Of a stretch of DNA of 64,000 nucleotides, positions 1-8,941 are shown piece by piece (positions within the stretch are counted from its first letter, which is position 1; the number at the start of each line of letters is the position of its first letter). The translations under genes were made by a program, and so were the position numbers. The notes under the pieces are model-generated. The model did no database searches. It was not told the origin of the DNA and worked only from the letters and a program-made list of their open reading frames with translations. The DNA comes from Silvanigrella aquatica (lineage in GTDB: Bacteria > Bdellovibrionota_B > Oligoflexia > Silvanigrellales > Silvanigrellaceae), in contig NZ_CP017834.1 of assembly GCF_001907975.1 (NCBI RefSeq), forward strand, positions 2,191,338 to 2,255,337. The letters are read 5' to 3'.

Positions 1-567
1 AGATCCTAAATCAAGTGTTTTTTCACGACCTATAGATAATTTTAAATTATCTTGACTATAAGCTGAAGTAATAAAGAGGAATGCTAATAAAACAAATAAT
101 AGAGAATAAATTAATTTAAAATTAACAAATATTTTTAGAAACTCACTTTCAAATACTCTTACTTTTTTATTCGTAGGCATAATTTGTCTTTCAAATGAAT
201 AATAATGTAAAATTTCGCTATTTACTTCAGAAATGTATTTCGTACCAAATGGCACTATAAATAAACAATTTTTAGAAATTATTTTGGGTAAGCATATTAA
301 ATTCTTTTTTTTATCGAAACAAAATACGGCAATAGAAAAATTCATATTGAACGTATGAAAAAAATATTTATTGGAATATATAATTCCATTATTTATAGGT
401 AAATTAAAGTGATTTAACAATCCAGTGGAACGAGCAAAATTTCCTCGTGGGAATAATAAATGAATTTTGAAAGATTCTTTTTCTGCATTTAAAAAATAAG
501 CACTCTTAATTGGCTGACTTAAGATGAGTAGTGCCTGTTTTATTTGTTTTTGAATAACTAACTTCAT
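1..567 (-). CDS. DUF192-like domain fused to Tad secretin N-terminus (5' part; continues beyond position 1)
   Basis: Reading from the ATG at 567 (GAGG five bases upstream) the frame stays open to the window edge, 189 codons. Residues about 35-125 resemble DUF192: an ARSTGLL stretch, then FFHTFNMNFSIAVFCFD, matching the family's HTF-x-M-x-F-I-x-V pattern. A hydrophobic segment follows at about 151-172 (IYSLLFVLLAFLFITSAYS), and then DNLKLSIGREKTLDLGS, which matches the start of the N-terminal domain of CpaC/RcpA secretins of Tad pili. The gene is divergent from flp, consistent with a Tad role. An alternative is that the secretin begins at the internal ATG at 180 with its own signal peptide, but no stop codon separates the two parts. 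DUF192 assignment is by motif only. Confidence 0.65.
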   Translation of the reverse strand, partial: MKLVIQKQIKQALLILSQPIKSAYFLNAEKESFKIHLLFPRGNFARSTGLLNHFNLPINNGIIYSNKYFFHTFNMNFSIAVFCFDKKKNLICLPKIISKNCLFIVPFGTKYISEVNSEILHYYSFERQIMPTNKKVRVFESEFLKIFVNFKLIYSLLFVLLAFLFITSAYSQDNLKLSIGREKTLDLGS

Positions 568-603
568 AATTCCTCATTTTGCGAAAATGGAAAAATGACA
601 TGA

Positions 604-620
604 TTCAAGAGCTTCTTGAA
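604..620. promoter_or_regulatory. 7-3-7 palindrome in the divergent Tad promoter region
   Basis: TTCAAGA-GCT-TCTTGAA is a perfect inverted repeat located 37 bases upstream of the DUF192-secretin start and about 200 bases upstream of flp. Its position between two divergent pilus genes suggests an operator, but no regulator family is recognised from it. The rest of the 568-816 gap is AT-rich with no further gene. Confidence 0.35.
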
Positions 621-816
621 GAGACCTTATTCAGACATTCTCATTTATTTTATATTATTAATTTTATTTGTATTTTTTGTTATTTAAGAATTCCAGTTTG
701 CCTCAATTTTTAAAATTGTAAGTAATTTCAAAGAGAGTCAGAGTGATACAAAATCCGTTTTCATTGCCTGAAAAAAATTTTAAAAAACTTTAAAGCAATA
801 TCAAAAGGAGAAAAAA

Positions 817-1128
817 ATGTTGCCTAAGAATAAAGTTACCCCTTTCAATTCTAGAGAATTAGGGCAAGGTCTCACAGAGTATGCCGTCATTTTATGTCTT
901 ATTGCCATAGCTTCTATTGCGGCAACCGCTTTATTTGGTGGTGCCATTAAAGCTAAAATCAGCTCTTTAGCAGGTGCAATCGCAGGACAAGACTCTAATT
1001 TAGTTATAGAATCAGAAAAAAAAGCCACCTCTGCAGCTAAAAAAGCTCTTAAAAATGCATCTTCTGTAACTGGCAATACCTCTATTAAAAAGGATGAAGA
1101 CATTTTTGATACTGAAACTTTAGAATAA
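817..1128 (+). CDS. flp: Flp/Fap-type IVb pilin
   Basis: The 103-residue product is the major pilin of a Tad pilus. A short leader ends at about residues 16-19, then GQGLTEYAVILCLIAIASIAATALF forms the hydrophobic N-terminal helix, carrying the G-x-x-x-x-E-Y type processing and methylation signature of Flp pilins; GGAIKAKISSLAGAIAG follows. The C-terminal 40 residues are Lys/Ala/Ser-rich and longer than in the smallest Flp pilins. A strong ribosome site (AAAAGGAG) lies seven bases before the ATG. The cognate prepilin peptidase (TadV) is not in the window. Confidence 0.9.
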   Translation: MLPKNKVTPFNSRELGQGLTEYAVILCLIAIASIAATALFGGAIKAKISSLAGAIAGQDSNLVIESEKKATSAAKKALKNASSVTGNTSIKKDEDIFDTETLE

Positions 1129-1134
1129 CAATTC

Positions 1135-1971
1135 ATGACGGTAAATAGTATGAGTTTTGAAATCCAATGGAAAGAAAATGAAAAACAAGAAAATCAAAAT
1201 CGGGATGAATCTAAAAATAAATACTTAATTGCAGTGACTTTAGCATTATTTATAACCCTTTTTCAATTTTTTTTATTCAAATCTATCAACTATTTTTCCA
1301 ACAGCAGTATAAATCATAATTTATACCCTGTCTTAGTTGCAAATAAAAATATTAAATTAGGACAATTGATTGCTGAATCCGATTTAAAACTCATTGAAAT
1401 GAATTTAGGGGAAAGTAAAACGCAATTTATTTTAAATGACGAAATAAATTCCTATATTGGCAAAGCTGCTATAGTTCCTTTAAATGAAAATACCCCTTTA
1501 TTAAAAAATTCATTCATGAGCGCATTTCAAAAAAATTCCTTGCCTGATAAAATTCCTGTGGGTAAAAGGCTTTATGTTTTAGACTTAGATTTTGGATCCA
1601 TAGGATCATTATTGCGCGTAGGAGATAAAATTGATCTCATTGCTTATCTTGATATTCCTAAATTTGGTAAGGCAACAGAAAACATATTAACCGACGTCCA
1701 AATTGTAGGAATTGGAGATCAATTAGAAGAGAGAGGAAAATCACGTCATGCTAATTCGATTAGTTTTTATATTTATCCTGAAGAAGTAAAAATAATTTCA
1801 TTTATGAAACAATATGCAAAATTTTCTGTTTCTTTAAGAAATCCGAATGATTCTTCTTCTCAATCAGGTGAAGCAATGACTTTAAATAAATTCATTGAAG
1901 ATGAAAGAATTCAAAAAATCATTAAAAATGATTCCTTTCAATTTATACAAGGAAAAAAAGATCACCCATGA
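1135..1971 (+). CDS. cpaB: Tad pilus assembly protein CpaB/RcpC
   Basis: The protein (278 aa) has a cytoplasmic N-terminus, one membrane helix at about residues 30-50 (YLIAVTLALFITLFQFFLF) and a SAF domain immediately after (YPVLVANKNIKLGQLIAESDL), followed by the periplasmic CpaB domain with VGDKIDLIAYLD. CpaB proteins sit in the periplasm with the secretin channel. The gene begins six bases after flp and overlaps cpaF by four bases, so the set is one operon. The exact start is uncertain: neither the ATG at 1135 nor the in-frame ATG at 1150 has a convincing ribosome site. Confidence 0.85.
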   Translation: MTVNSMSFEIQWKENEKQENQNRDESKNKYLIAVTLALFITLFQFFLFKSINYFSNSSINHNLYPVLVANKNIKLGQLIAESDLKLIEMNLGESKTQFILNDEINSYIGKAAIVPLNENTPLLKNSFMSAFQKNSLPDKIPVGKRLYVLDLDFGSIGSLLRVGDKIDLIAYLDIPKFGKATENILTDVQIVGIGDQLEERGKSRHANSISFYIYPEEVKIISFMKQYAKFSVSLRNPNDSSSQSGEAMTLNKFIEDERIQKIIKNDSFQFIQGKKDHP

Positions 1972-3425
1972 GCTGGCTCTTAATCGATAAAAAATCAGAA
2001 AAAACAGCGGAAGTATTTGATAATAGAATACTGACTATTGGGAATACAAAAGATTGTGATATTGTTATATCAGAAAAAGAAAAAGTACAAATTTATTCTC
2101 AAATTTTCTTAGAAAACGGTTTTATATTTCAGGAGAACTTCAACTCTAAAAATGTTTTTTATTTAAATAAAATTTTTTTATTTCATAATCATAAATTTGA
2201 ATTTAAATACAACAAAAAAAACAATTTCATACTACCAAATGAAAATGAAATATCCTTCATATATCATTCTGAATTATTCAAAAATACCCTGAATTTTGTG
2301 CAAAATGAATTTTCAAAAAATCAAAAATTATTGCTTTTACCAAAGCAGGAACAAGAAATTTATTTTCTGCAAGAAGCATGTCATTATTTAAATAAATTTT
2401 ATTGGGATGATAAGGATATTTATAAAAGCGAGCATCGTTTACATTTTCAAAAAATCATTTGGTGTCTTTGCTCTCAAGCCTTTGCTCAAGGAGTCTTAAC
2501 TTTATTATTATTGGATGATTCCGTAACTGAAATTATGGTCAATGACGCTCAGCGTATTTATTTAGAACGCAATGGCACAATTTCTTTGTCCGATTTAATG
2601 TTTGACAATAACAATGCACTTATGGCCATTATTGAACGTATGTGCAATCAAGTAGGCAGAAGAATCGATGAAAGCATCCCCTTTTGTGATGCGCGTCTGC
2701 CCGATGGCTCCCGCGTTCACGCCATCATTCCCCCCTTAGCATTAAATGGTCCGTGCCTAACCATCCGCAAGTTTCCAAAACAATGTTTTTCTATAGAAGA
2801 TCTGATTGCTAAAAAATCAATATCAGAAGACATTCTTCCTATTTTAAAAGACATTATTATTTCACGAAAAAATATTTTAATTTCAGGAGGAACGGGCACG
2901 GGAAAAACAACTTTACTGAATTGTTTAACCACCTGGATTCATCCCAATGAACGCATTATTACAATTGAAGATTCCGCCGAACTCAAACTGCAACAGCCCC
3001 ATGTCATTCGATTAGAAAGCAGAAAAGAAAATATTGAAGCAAAAGGGGGCGTGAGCATCCGCGAACTTGTCAAAAATGCGCTTCGCATGCGACCCGATAG
3101 AATCATAGTAGGAGAGTGCCGCGGTGGCGAAGCATTAGACATGCTACAAGCTATGAATACGGGACATGATGGCAGCATGACAACGATTCACTCCAATTCC
3201 GCAGAAGATGCTCTCCGCCGTCTTGAGACGTTGGTTTTATTTGCTTCTTCCGAGCTTCCTTCACGAGCCATTCGCGAGCAAATTGCCTCTGCGATTCATT
3301 ATGTCATTCAATTAACTCGGAAGTCTGATGGGCATCGTTGTGTGACTTCAATTCATCAAATTGTTACTTTATGTGAAAGAACTCATAAATTTATTACAAA
3401 TTCTCTATTTGAATGGAACAAATGA
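1968..3425 (+). CDS. cpaF: Tad pilus assembly ATPase CpaF/TadA with FHA-like N-terminus
   Basis: This is the secretion ATPase that powers Flp pilus assembly at the inner membrane. The T2SSE/CpaF core spans about residues 150-475, with Walker [16 protein letters not shown] near 305, the Walker B/Asp-box region [32 protein letters not shown] near 375, and [13 protein letters not shown]. The first ~90 residues are not part of the ATPase family: [13 protein letters not shown] followed by short beta-rich stretches resembles a degenerate FHA domain, a phosphothreonine-recognition fold. Length 485 aa is normal to slightly long. The start overlaps cpaB and the end overlaps tadB by 13 bases. Confidence 0.92.
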   Translation: MSWLLIDKKSEKTAEVFDNRILTIGNTKDCDIVISEKEKVQIYSQIFLENGFIFQENFNSKNVFYLNKIFLFHNHKFEFKYNKKNNFILPNENEISFIYHSELFKNTLNFVQNEFSKNQKLLLLPKQEQEIYFLQEACHYLNKFYWDDKDIYKSEHRLHFQKIIWCLCSQAFAQGVLTLLLLDDSVTEIMVNDAQRIYLERNGTISLSDLMFDNNNALMAIIERMCNQVGRRIDESIPFCDARLPDGSRVHAIIPPLALNGPCLTIRKFPKQCFSIEDLIAKKSISEDILPILKDIIISRKNILISGGTGTGKTTLLNCLTTWIHPNERIITIEDSAELKLQQPHVIRLESRKENIEAKGGVSIRELVKNALRMRPDRIIVGECRGGEALDMLQAMNTGHDGSMTTIHSNSAEDALRRLETLVLFASSELPSRAIREQIASAIHYVIQLTRKSDGHRCVTSIHQIVTLCERTHKFITNSLFEWNK

Positions 3426-4165
3426 CATTTATATTAATCATTTTTATTATTATATTTTACACTTTACTCATATTTATTTTACCTAAATCCATGAGTATAA
3501 AATATAGTTTATTTTTTTATTTTTTAACAAATCCACTTTTATTTTTTATCTTTCCATTTTGCAAAAAAAAACTCATCCAAATTAAATTTCTATTCATTGA
3601 AAATATAAACAAGAAAAAGCAGATAAAAGAAATGCCAAAACTGATTGAATATTTTATTTCATATCTTAAAGCTGGGATCCAAGTTCCTTATTGTCTTAAT
3701 CTTATTTTAAACAAATACAAATGGTCTCCCCCCATACAAAAGACAATCTATCAAATCATTACATTTTATAACCAAGGTATGTCTTTAGATTCTGCTGTAA
3801 AAGCTCGCATTATTTCATTGGGAAACCATAAAGATCATTATTTTATGGTTTATTTTTTAACATCCCTCAGAGTAGGATACAAAAGCGGTGGCAATATGAT
3901 CTCCACTCTTGAAAATGTAAAATCGAAAATTGAAAGCAACATTCTGTTAAAAAGAAAAATAAAGTCCACTACAGCTCAAATAAGATTACAGGCACTGATT
4001 ATAGCAATGGCTCCTTTAATTTTAGGTATAATTTTGTGGTTTATAGTTCCTTCCTATATTTTGTTTTTTTTCGAAAATGCGGTTGGCAATTTACTCCTTC
4101 TTATGATGATATTTTTAAATATGATTGGGTTTTATTTTCTAAAAATGATTGCAAGGATCGCATGA
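3413..4165 (+). CDS. tadB: Tad pilus inner-membrane protein TadB
   Basis: This 250-residue protein has two hydrophobic N-terminal segments (about 5-25 and 30-50), a cytoplasmic T2SSF domain (residues about 75-190, with MPKLIEYFISYLKAGIQVPY and ALRVGYKSGGNM-like features) and two C-terminal helices (195-245). It acts with TadC as the platform for the CpaF ATPase. It is shorter than many TadB proteins (about 300 aa) but the domain is complete. The start overlaps the end of cpaF. Confidence 0.8.
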   Translation: MEQMTFILIIFIIIFYTLLIFILPKSMSIKYSLFFYFLTNPLLFFIFPFCKKKLIQIKFLFIENINKKKQIKEMPKLIEYFISYLKAGIQVPYCLNLILNKYKWSPPIQKTIYQIITFYNQGMSLDSAVKARIISLGNHKDHYFMVYFLTSLRVGYKSGGNMISTLENVKSKIESNILLKRKIKSTTAQIRLQALIIAMAPLILGIILWFIVPSYILFFFENAVGNLLLLMMIFLNMIGFYFLKMIARIA

Positions 4166-4168
4166 TAA

Positions 4169-4732
4169 ATGTATTTTATAGTCATTTCTTTTATATTAAA
4201 TTTTATAATTTTAAATTATTTCAAAATTGATTTAAAATTAATCAATCTAAAACCTCTTCAAAGCAGAAAAAACCAATATGTATCTATGCTTTTTGCGACT
4301 GCTGATTTTATTGATACTATCCTTTTACATCTTGAAGCAGGAAGCAATATTTTTCATTCCTTTAAAAACGCTACGGAAAATTCTTTAAATGAAGATCTCA
4401 AAAGAAATGCGAAAGAAACACTCATACTCTACTCTATGGGTTGTTCCTTTAGCGATTCCTTAAAAAATTCAATAAATGAAAAGAGCGACCCATTTTACAA
4501 CGAAATGGTTGAATGTATTCATTTATCATTACTACTTGGTACGACTTTAAAAGAGAATCTCGTTCAATTATCCGCAAGTTTGAGAATTCGCGCCCAACTC
4601 AGCATCGAAGAAAGCATGTCACAAGCCCCTGTAAAAATGATCTTTCCACTGGTTTTCTTTATTTTTCCAGTTATATTTATTCTTCTTGTTAGTGGCTTCA
4701 TTCAGGACTTCATAAGTACAATGCGTTTTTAA
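4169..4732 (+). CDS. tadC: Tad pilus inner-membrane protein TadC
   Basis: Four bases after tadB lies a second T2SSF-type protein of 187 aa. It has an N-terminal hydrophobic helix (1-20), a cytoplasmic helical domain (DFIDTILLHLEAGSNIFHSF at about 48, then LSLLLGTTLKENLVQLS) and a C-terminal helix (155-178). The order TadB-TadC and the tight spacing support the call more than the sequence alone. It is short for the family (usually about 290-320 aa), lacking part of the N-terminal membrane region. Confidence 0.75.
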   Translation: MYFIVISFILNFIILNYFKIDLKLINLKPLQSRKNQYVSMLFATADFIDTILLHLEAGSNIFHSFKNATENSLNEDLKRNAKETLILYSMGCSFSDSLKNSINEKSDPFYNEMVECIHLSLLLGTTLKENLVQLSASLRIRAQLSIEESMSQAPVKMIFPLVFFIFPVIFILLVSGFIQDFISTMRF

Positions 4733-4751
4733 TAATTAGTCGGAGAAAGAC

Positions 4752-5246
4752 ATGGACAACCTAGAATTACCAACGAATGATAGGATATCGGAAATCCCAA
4801 AATTTAAAACGGATAATTTAAGTCTCGATGCCATGCTTGAGTTCTATTTTATCGATACCGTAAATCTTTGGAGAAATAAATTAGACGAATTGGGAAAAGA
4901 ATACGATTTGAGCAGGTTGGAACGGCGTATTCTCGTCTATATTGGTAGAAATCCCGGAATTCGCCAGGCCGATCTTGCTCTTATCATGGATGTGGAGCCA
5001 CAAAGTCTCACCCGTTCTTTAGAAAATATGGAACAAAAAAAATGGTTACAAAAACAAGATGACAACAAAGATAAAAGAGCAAAAAGTCTCCATTTAACAG
5101 ATATGGGAGAGCAAAAACTTGAAGATGCCTTTAAAATCAGTGAATGTATCCGTCCAAAAGTTTTAAGAAATCTACAAGAAAATGATAAAATTATTCTCAC
5201 CAAAGTATTAAAACAAATCCGTAAAAATCTTGAGTCCCTCATTTAA
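4752..5246 (+). CDS. MarR-family transcriptional regulator
   Basis: The 164-residue protein has the MarR layout: a long first helix, a winged helix-turn-helix with LERRILVYIGRNPGIRQADLALIMDVEPQSLTRSLENME, and the wing signature DKRAKSLHLTDMGEQKLE (family DxRxxxxxLTxxG). A C-terminal helix completes the dimer region. GGAGAAAGAC precedes the ATG. It follows tadC by 19 bases, so it may be cotranscribed with the pilus genes or be an independent regulator; its ligand is unknown. Confidence 0.9.
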   Translation: MDNLELPTNDRISEIPKFKTDNLSLDAMLEFYFIDTVNLWRNKLDELGKEYDLSRLERRILVYIGRNPGIRQADLALIMDVEPQSLTRSLENMEQKKWLQKQDDNKDKRAKSLHLTDMGEQKLEDAFKISECIRPKVLRNLQENDKIILTKVLKQIRKNLESLI

Positions 5247-5648
5247 GTAATAATTTAAAAAAAGATAGGATTCAAATTCTTCGTCTTTATTTTAATTGAA
5301 ATAAAAATTTAAATTATGTGATTTTATCATTTCAAATAACAGTAATATCAATATAAAAAAATTTTTATTACATTTCTTTATGTTTTAAAAAAATAATAAT
5401 TACTATTTAATCATCTCCATTTATTACTTTAATAAATAATATTATCTAATTATTACTACTCACTTATGCATGTTTAATAAAAATAAATTAAAATTAATCT
5501 TGAATTTAATTTTTTATTTAATTATATTTCACATTGAGTTTTTTGTTTTATTTATTTTTTTTATTGTTTATAAATATTTAATTTATAAACAATATCTATA
5601 AATTTATTTAAAATTTTGAGTCACAAAAAAACCACACGGGAGTCATTC
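5247..5648. other. AT-rich gap, no gene seen
   Basis: About 400 bases of very AT-rich sequence between the MarR gene and the kinase-like gene. No start codon with a ribosome site followed by a plausible protein was found on either strand, and no clear terminator hairpin. It presumably holds the promoter of the downstream gene. Confidence 0.5.
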
Positions 5649-6584
5649 ATGTCCTTTTTGTTTTACGGAAATAGATTAGCGGATGAAACTGAATTCAAAG
5701 ATTTCCCCAAAGATATATCCTGTTATAAAAGCATAGGAGGAAAAAGTTCAGGAGCAAATACGAGCGGCATTGCCACAGGAGTCTACGCGGTAAATGTAAA
5801 AGGAAAAGAATATAAAGTACTTTTCAAACAGGGAAGAAATGATGCTGAATCTATTTGTGAATTTCTTGCGCATAAAATTTATGAATTAATTATTCCAGGT
5901 TATTCATCAAAAACAATTTTAGCTTTTGAAGAAGAATCTTCAAAAAGTAAATTTGATTACTCAAATAGACATAAAAATATTTATGTTGGATCTGTGTTTT
6001 TTGAAAATTTTATGGAAACACATAAATTAATTGGCTTTAAAGAAAGACCCTTTTTTTTACAAACATTGCATAATAAAAAAATAAGCCTTTTTATTGATAT
6101 GTATAAAGATAAATATAATTTAGAAAAAGTAATCGCAACAGCTCTTTGGCTTGGAGATTACGACGTTCATATTGGGAATATTGGCTCAGCTATTATTAAC
6201 AATAAAACATCCATTGTAAAAATTGACCATGGCTGGAGTTTTGCACAGTTACAAGATTACCCAAGTAGAAAAAAAACGCCATGGGCTTTTTTAAATGGAA
6301 TAGGAAAACCAACAAATCATTTTAATGATTACAATGTAAATGGTTTTTATTCGAGCCCCTCTTTTAAAAGGGCCATTGAGGAAATTAAATCTATCGATCG
6401 AGTCACTATAGAGAATACATTAACAAAAGCATTCTATAATGTTTACCCATTTTATCAAAATAATAAAATATTTAAAAGTCTTTGTAACTGGATTGGATGC
6501 CCTTCAAGTAATTTAACCGGAGCCTTAATTGTCGAATATATCGTACGAAAACTAATTAGAAGAAAACTCACCCTCAACCAATAA
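5649..6584 (+). CDS. Kinase-fold protein, effector-like (LepB-kinase/HipA-like motifs)
   Basis: Start chosen at ATG 5649 because GGGAG sits six bases upstream; an in-frame TTG lies at 5616. The 311 residues show a kinase-like pattern: a Gly/Ser-rich loop (GGKSSGANTSGIATGVY, about 29-46), a lysine strand (YKVLFKQGRNDAESICEFLA), a catalytic loop GDYDVHIGNIG (about 168-178) and a metal-binding KIDHGWS (about 191-197). This order (D-x-H-x-x-N, then I-D-x-G) occurs in HipA-type and phosphoinositide-kinase-type folds, including the N-terminal kinase of the Legionella effector LepB. There is no signal peptide and no operon partner. Substrate and target are unknown; the effector idea is an inference. 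Confidence 0.5.
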   Translation: MSFLFYGNRLADETEFKDFPKDISCYKSIGGKSSGANTSGIATGVYAVNVKGKEYKVLFKQGRNDAESICEFLAHKIYELIIPGYSSKTILAFEEESSKSKFDYSNRHKNIYVGSVFFENFMETHKLIGFKERPFFLQTLHNKKISLFIDMYKDKYNLEKVIATALWLGDYDVHIGNIGSAIINNKTSIVKIDHGWSFAQLQDYPSRKKTPWAFLNGIGKPTNHFNDYNVNGFYSSPSFKRAIEEIKSIDRVTIENTLTKAFYNVYPFYQNNKIFKSLCNWIGCPSSNLTGALIVEYIVRKLIRRKLTLNQ

Positions 6585-6663
6585 GTTTGTCATAGTATCG
6601 ATAAAGTAATGTTGAATTTATCTTTTTTAAAACAATAATGTTTGAATCGCATCAAAAATAGGA

Positions 6664-7695
6664 TTAAAAATGAAGACTATTTTGATCTAAAACAACCAAC
6701 GCAGCACCAATAGCGCCCGCGGAATCCCCAATTTTATGTTTATAAACAGAGATGGGTTGTTCCGGTAGGTAGGTATTTAAACCAATTTTTGCTTCAAGGC
6801 CTTCATAAATTATATCTTGTAAGCTAAGTCCTCCGCCAAATACAAAATAATGAGGATCGAGCATACAAGATAAGGAACCAAGAAATAAAGCCAAATCGGA
6901 TTTATAACGTTTTACAACAGCAAGAGCGATGGGATCCTGTGCTTTGTACAGCTCAAAAATTTCAGAGGCGCCGGGACGTTTTTCGATTTGAGAATAAATG
7001 CGATTATTCAAAGCGGATTCTAATGCAGGGCCACATAAATATTGTTCTGCACATCCCGCGCGGCCGCAATAGCAAGGATATCCTCCCGAATAAAGAGTCA
7101 TATGCCCCACTTCACCCGCGCCGCCACGTCTTCCTGTAACCACCTTACCATTGACAATAATGCCGCCACCAAAACCGGAGCCTAAAATAAGCCCCACGGT
7201 GACTTGTTTATTCACAGGAATTCCCGTTTTTTTAAAATAATCTAATCCGGCACCACACAGAGTTTCTGCCAGTGCAAAACAATTGGCATCATTTTCAGAA
7301 ATAATAGGGAAAGATACTTTTAATTTATCGCGTAGATCTTGGTGTAAATTATGACCCACAAGAATCATAGTGTTACTTGATGTGACGATTTCTGTTTTGG
7401 GATCGACAGGACCTGGAACACTCAATCCAATGCCGGATAAAGAATGAATATCTAAATTTTTTTCAGCACAAACTTCTTTGGCAAGCAAAGCCATTTTATC
7501 GATTATTTGCTCATAGCCATGATGTCGTTCCGTAGCAATTCGTTTTTTAAAGAGGACAAAACCTGGCACAATTTCACCCGTTGATTTTTGGAATTCAAAC
7601 GAGGAAAGAAAAGGTTCATCCTTTTTAAGCTTGCCAATATGAATCAACATAGCTTCCATTTTTGTTCCACCAATATCAAACCCAATAAGATGCAT
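6664..7695 (-). CDS. ROK-family sugar kinase (glucokinase/N-acetylglucosamine kinase type)
   Basis: The protein phosphorylates a hexose or amino sugar in the cytoplasm. It has the ATP-binding DIGGTK motif at residues 7-12, a second glycine-rich segment (LILGSGFGGGIIVNGKVVTGRRGGAGEVGH) and the ROK zinc motif C-x-C-G-x-x-G-C-x-E (CYCGRAGCAE) at about 206. ATG 7695 is chosen over the GTG at 7701 because GGAG lies eight bases before the ATG. Length 343 aa is slightly longer than E. coli NagK (303). The sequence does not settle glucose versus N-acetylglucosamine. Confidence 0.85.
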   Translation of the reverse strand: MHLIGFDIGGTKMEAMLIHIGKLKKDEPFLSSFEFQKSTGEIVPGFVLFKKRIATERHHGYEQIIDKMALLAKEVCAEKNLDIHSLSGIGLSVPGPVDPKTEIVTSSNTMILVGHNLHQDLRDKLKVSFPIISENDANCFALAETLCGAGLDYFKKTGIPVNKQVTVGLILGSGFGGGIIVNGKVVTGRRGGAGEVGHMTLYSGGYPCYCGRAGCAEQYLCGPALESALNNRIYSQIEKRPGASEIFELYKAQDPIALAVVKRYKSDLALFLGSLSCMLDPHYFVFGGGLSLQDIIYEGLEAKIGLNTYLPEQPISVYKHKIGDSAGAIGAALVVLDQNSLHF

Positions 7696-7828
7696 AATCA
7701 CGTCTCCAACAGAACAAGCAAAAAATAGAAATTGTAGCTTGCCATACTTAGCGCAGGAATATCAACTTAGAAGGCAAATAAAATAAACTTAATCTATAAT
7801 ATGAATGTCTGTAAAGAAGCGCTCTTAA

Positions 7829-8938
7829 TCAGCTACTATAATATTCTAATATTGTATTTATGTCTGCATTCATAGACTTAACTTCTTGTAAAAGTCTTTG
7901 CAATAAGGAGCGGTGTTTGATCATTTCAAGGGATACGGTTTTTCCCGGATGTTGGTAAAGAAAGTGCATAGCTTCATTTTCAAGTTTTGAGAACAGTTCC
8001 GTATCTTCTCCCATTTGTTTAAGCTCCAGAGCTTTGTCTTTGGAAAGAGGCAGACGTGCCACACATACTCTAAATAAATTCTGAATAGAAATAAGCTGCT
8101 CAGTCATGTAATAAATTGATTCTTTTCTTTTTTCAAAAGAATTAACACGTAAGGAATTATAAATTGTTAATAACGAATAATGAATTCTTTCTTGAGATAA
8201 AATAAATGCCTCATATTCTTTTAAAGGATAATTATTTGGTCCCAGCTCATGATTTATTTCAATAATTTTACTCCGAGCATTTTGATTATTTGTCGCAGAT
8301 AAAACTTTTTGCGAATAGACTTCATCATCCTTAATTTTTCCCTCAATCCAATCGATTATATCCTGAAATAAATTTTCTGTTTCTGAAACAACATTTACTA
8401 AATTTACTTTAAATGTTTTTCTTGCAAAATCAGGCCAAAGTAACAATGATCCTAAAGTACCAAATAAGGCACCAATTGCAACATCTTCTATGCGCAATAA
8501 AGCAAATTGATCACCATCAGGAAAAATAGTGGAATAAAAAGAAATTAATCCAAAGGTAAAGAAAAAGACAGTATAAGTATAAGAATAAGCGGTATAGACT
8601 GAATTATAAATAGCAAATATACAAGAAATAAGAAGAAGAAAAAAAGATATAAACACATTCCCTGATAAAAGAATAGTCACAGCAAAAGCAAGAGCACACC
8701 CTAATACCGTCCCTAGAAGTCTTTGTTTCACTCTTAAAATAGTGGCACCAAAATTGGCCTGAAGACAAACAATAGCCGTAATTAAAACCCAACCAGGAAA
8801 TTCAATATTCAACCATTTTTCATTAATAACAAGACACACAACAACGACAACACCCGCTCGCCAAGCTTGTTTTATTTCAAAAATATTAAAATCAAATAGA
8901 GTTTTTATAAAGTTTATAAAATATTTAAAAACAAACAT
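7829..8938 (-). CDS. FUSC-family membrane protein (aromatic/organic acid exporter type)
   Basis: The N-terminal half carries about six closely spaced membrane helices (residues 25-175), beginning with the family-like IKQAWRAGVVVVVCLVI and GWVLITAIVCLQANFGATILRVKQRLLGTVLGC, the GxxxxR..GT..G pattern of the FUSC (fusaric acid resistance/AaeB/YccS) family. The C-terminal half is cytoplasmic and helical. At 369 aa it is about half a classic AaeB/YccS protein. It is the last gene of the argG operon, three bases after a second FUSC-type gene; the two may form a hetero-complex equivalent to the longer two-module proteins. Confidence 0.75.
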   Translation of the reverse strand: MFVFKYFINFIKTLFDFNIFEIKQAWRAGVVVVVCLVINEKWLNIEFPGWVLITAIVCLQANFGATILRVKQRLLGTVLGCALAFAVTILLSGNVFISFFLLLISCIFAIYNSVYTAYSYTYTVFFFTFGLISFYSTIFPDGDQFALLRIEDVAIGALFGTLGSLLLWPDFARKTFKVNLVNVVSETENLFQDIIDWIEGKIKDDEVYSQKVLSATNNQNARSKIIEINHELGPNNYPLKEYEAFILSQERIHYSLLTIYNSLRVNSFEKRKESIYYMTEQLISIQNLFRVCVARLPLSKDKALELKQMGEDTELFSKLENEAMHFLYQHPGKTVSLEMIKHRSLLQRLLQEVKSMNADINTILEYYSS

Positions 8939-8941
8939 TTT

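Noticed and set aside
5616-5648. TTG 5616 as start of the kinase-fold gene
   Set aside because: It has no ribosome site, whereas GGGAG is correctly placed for ATG 5649.
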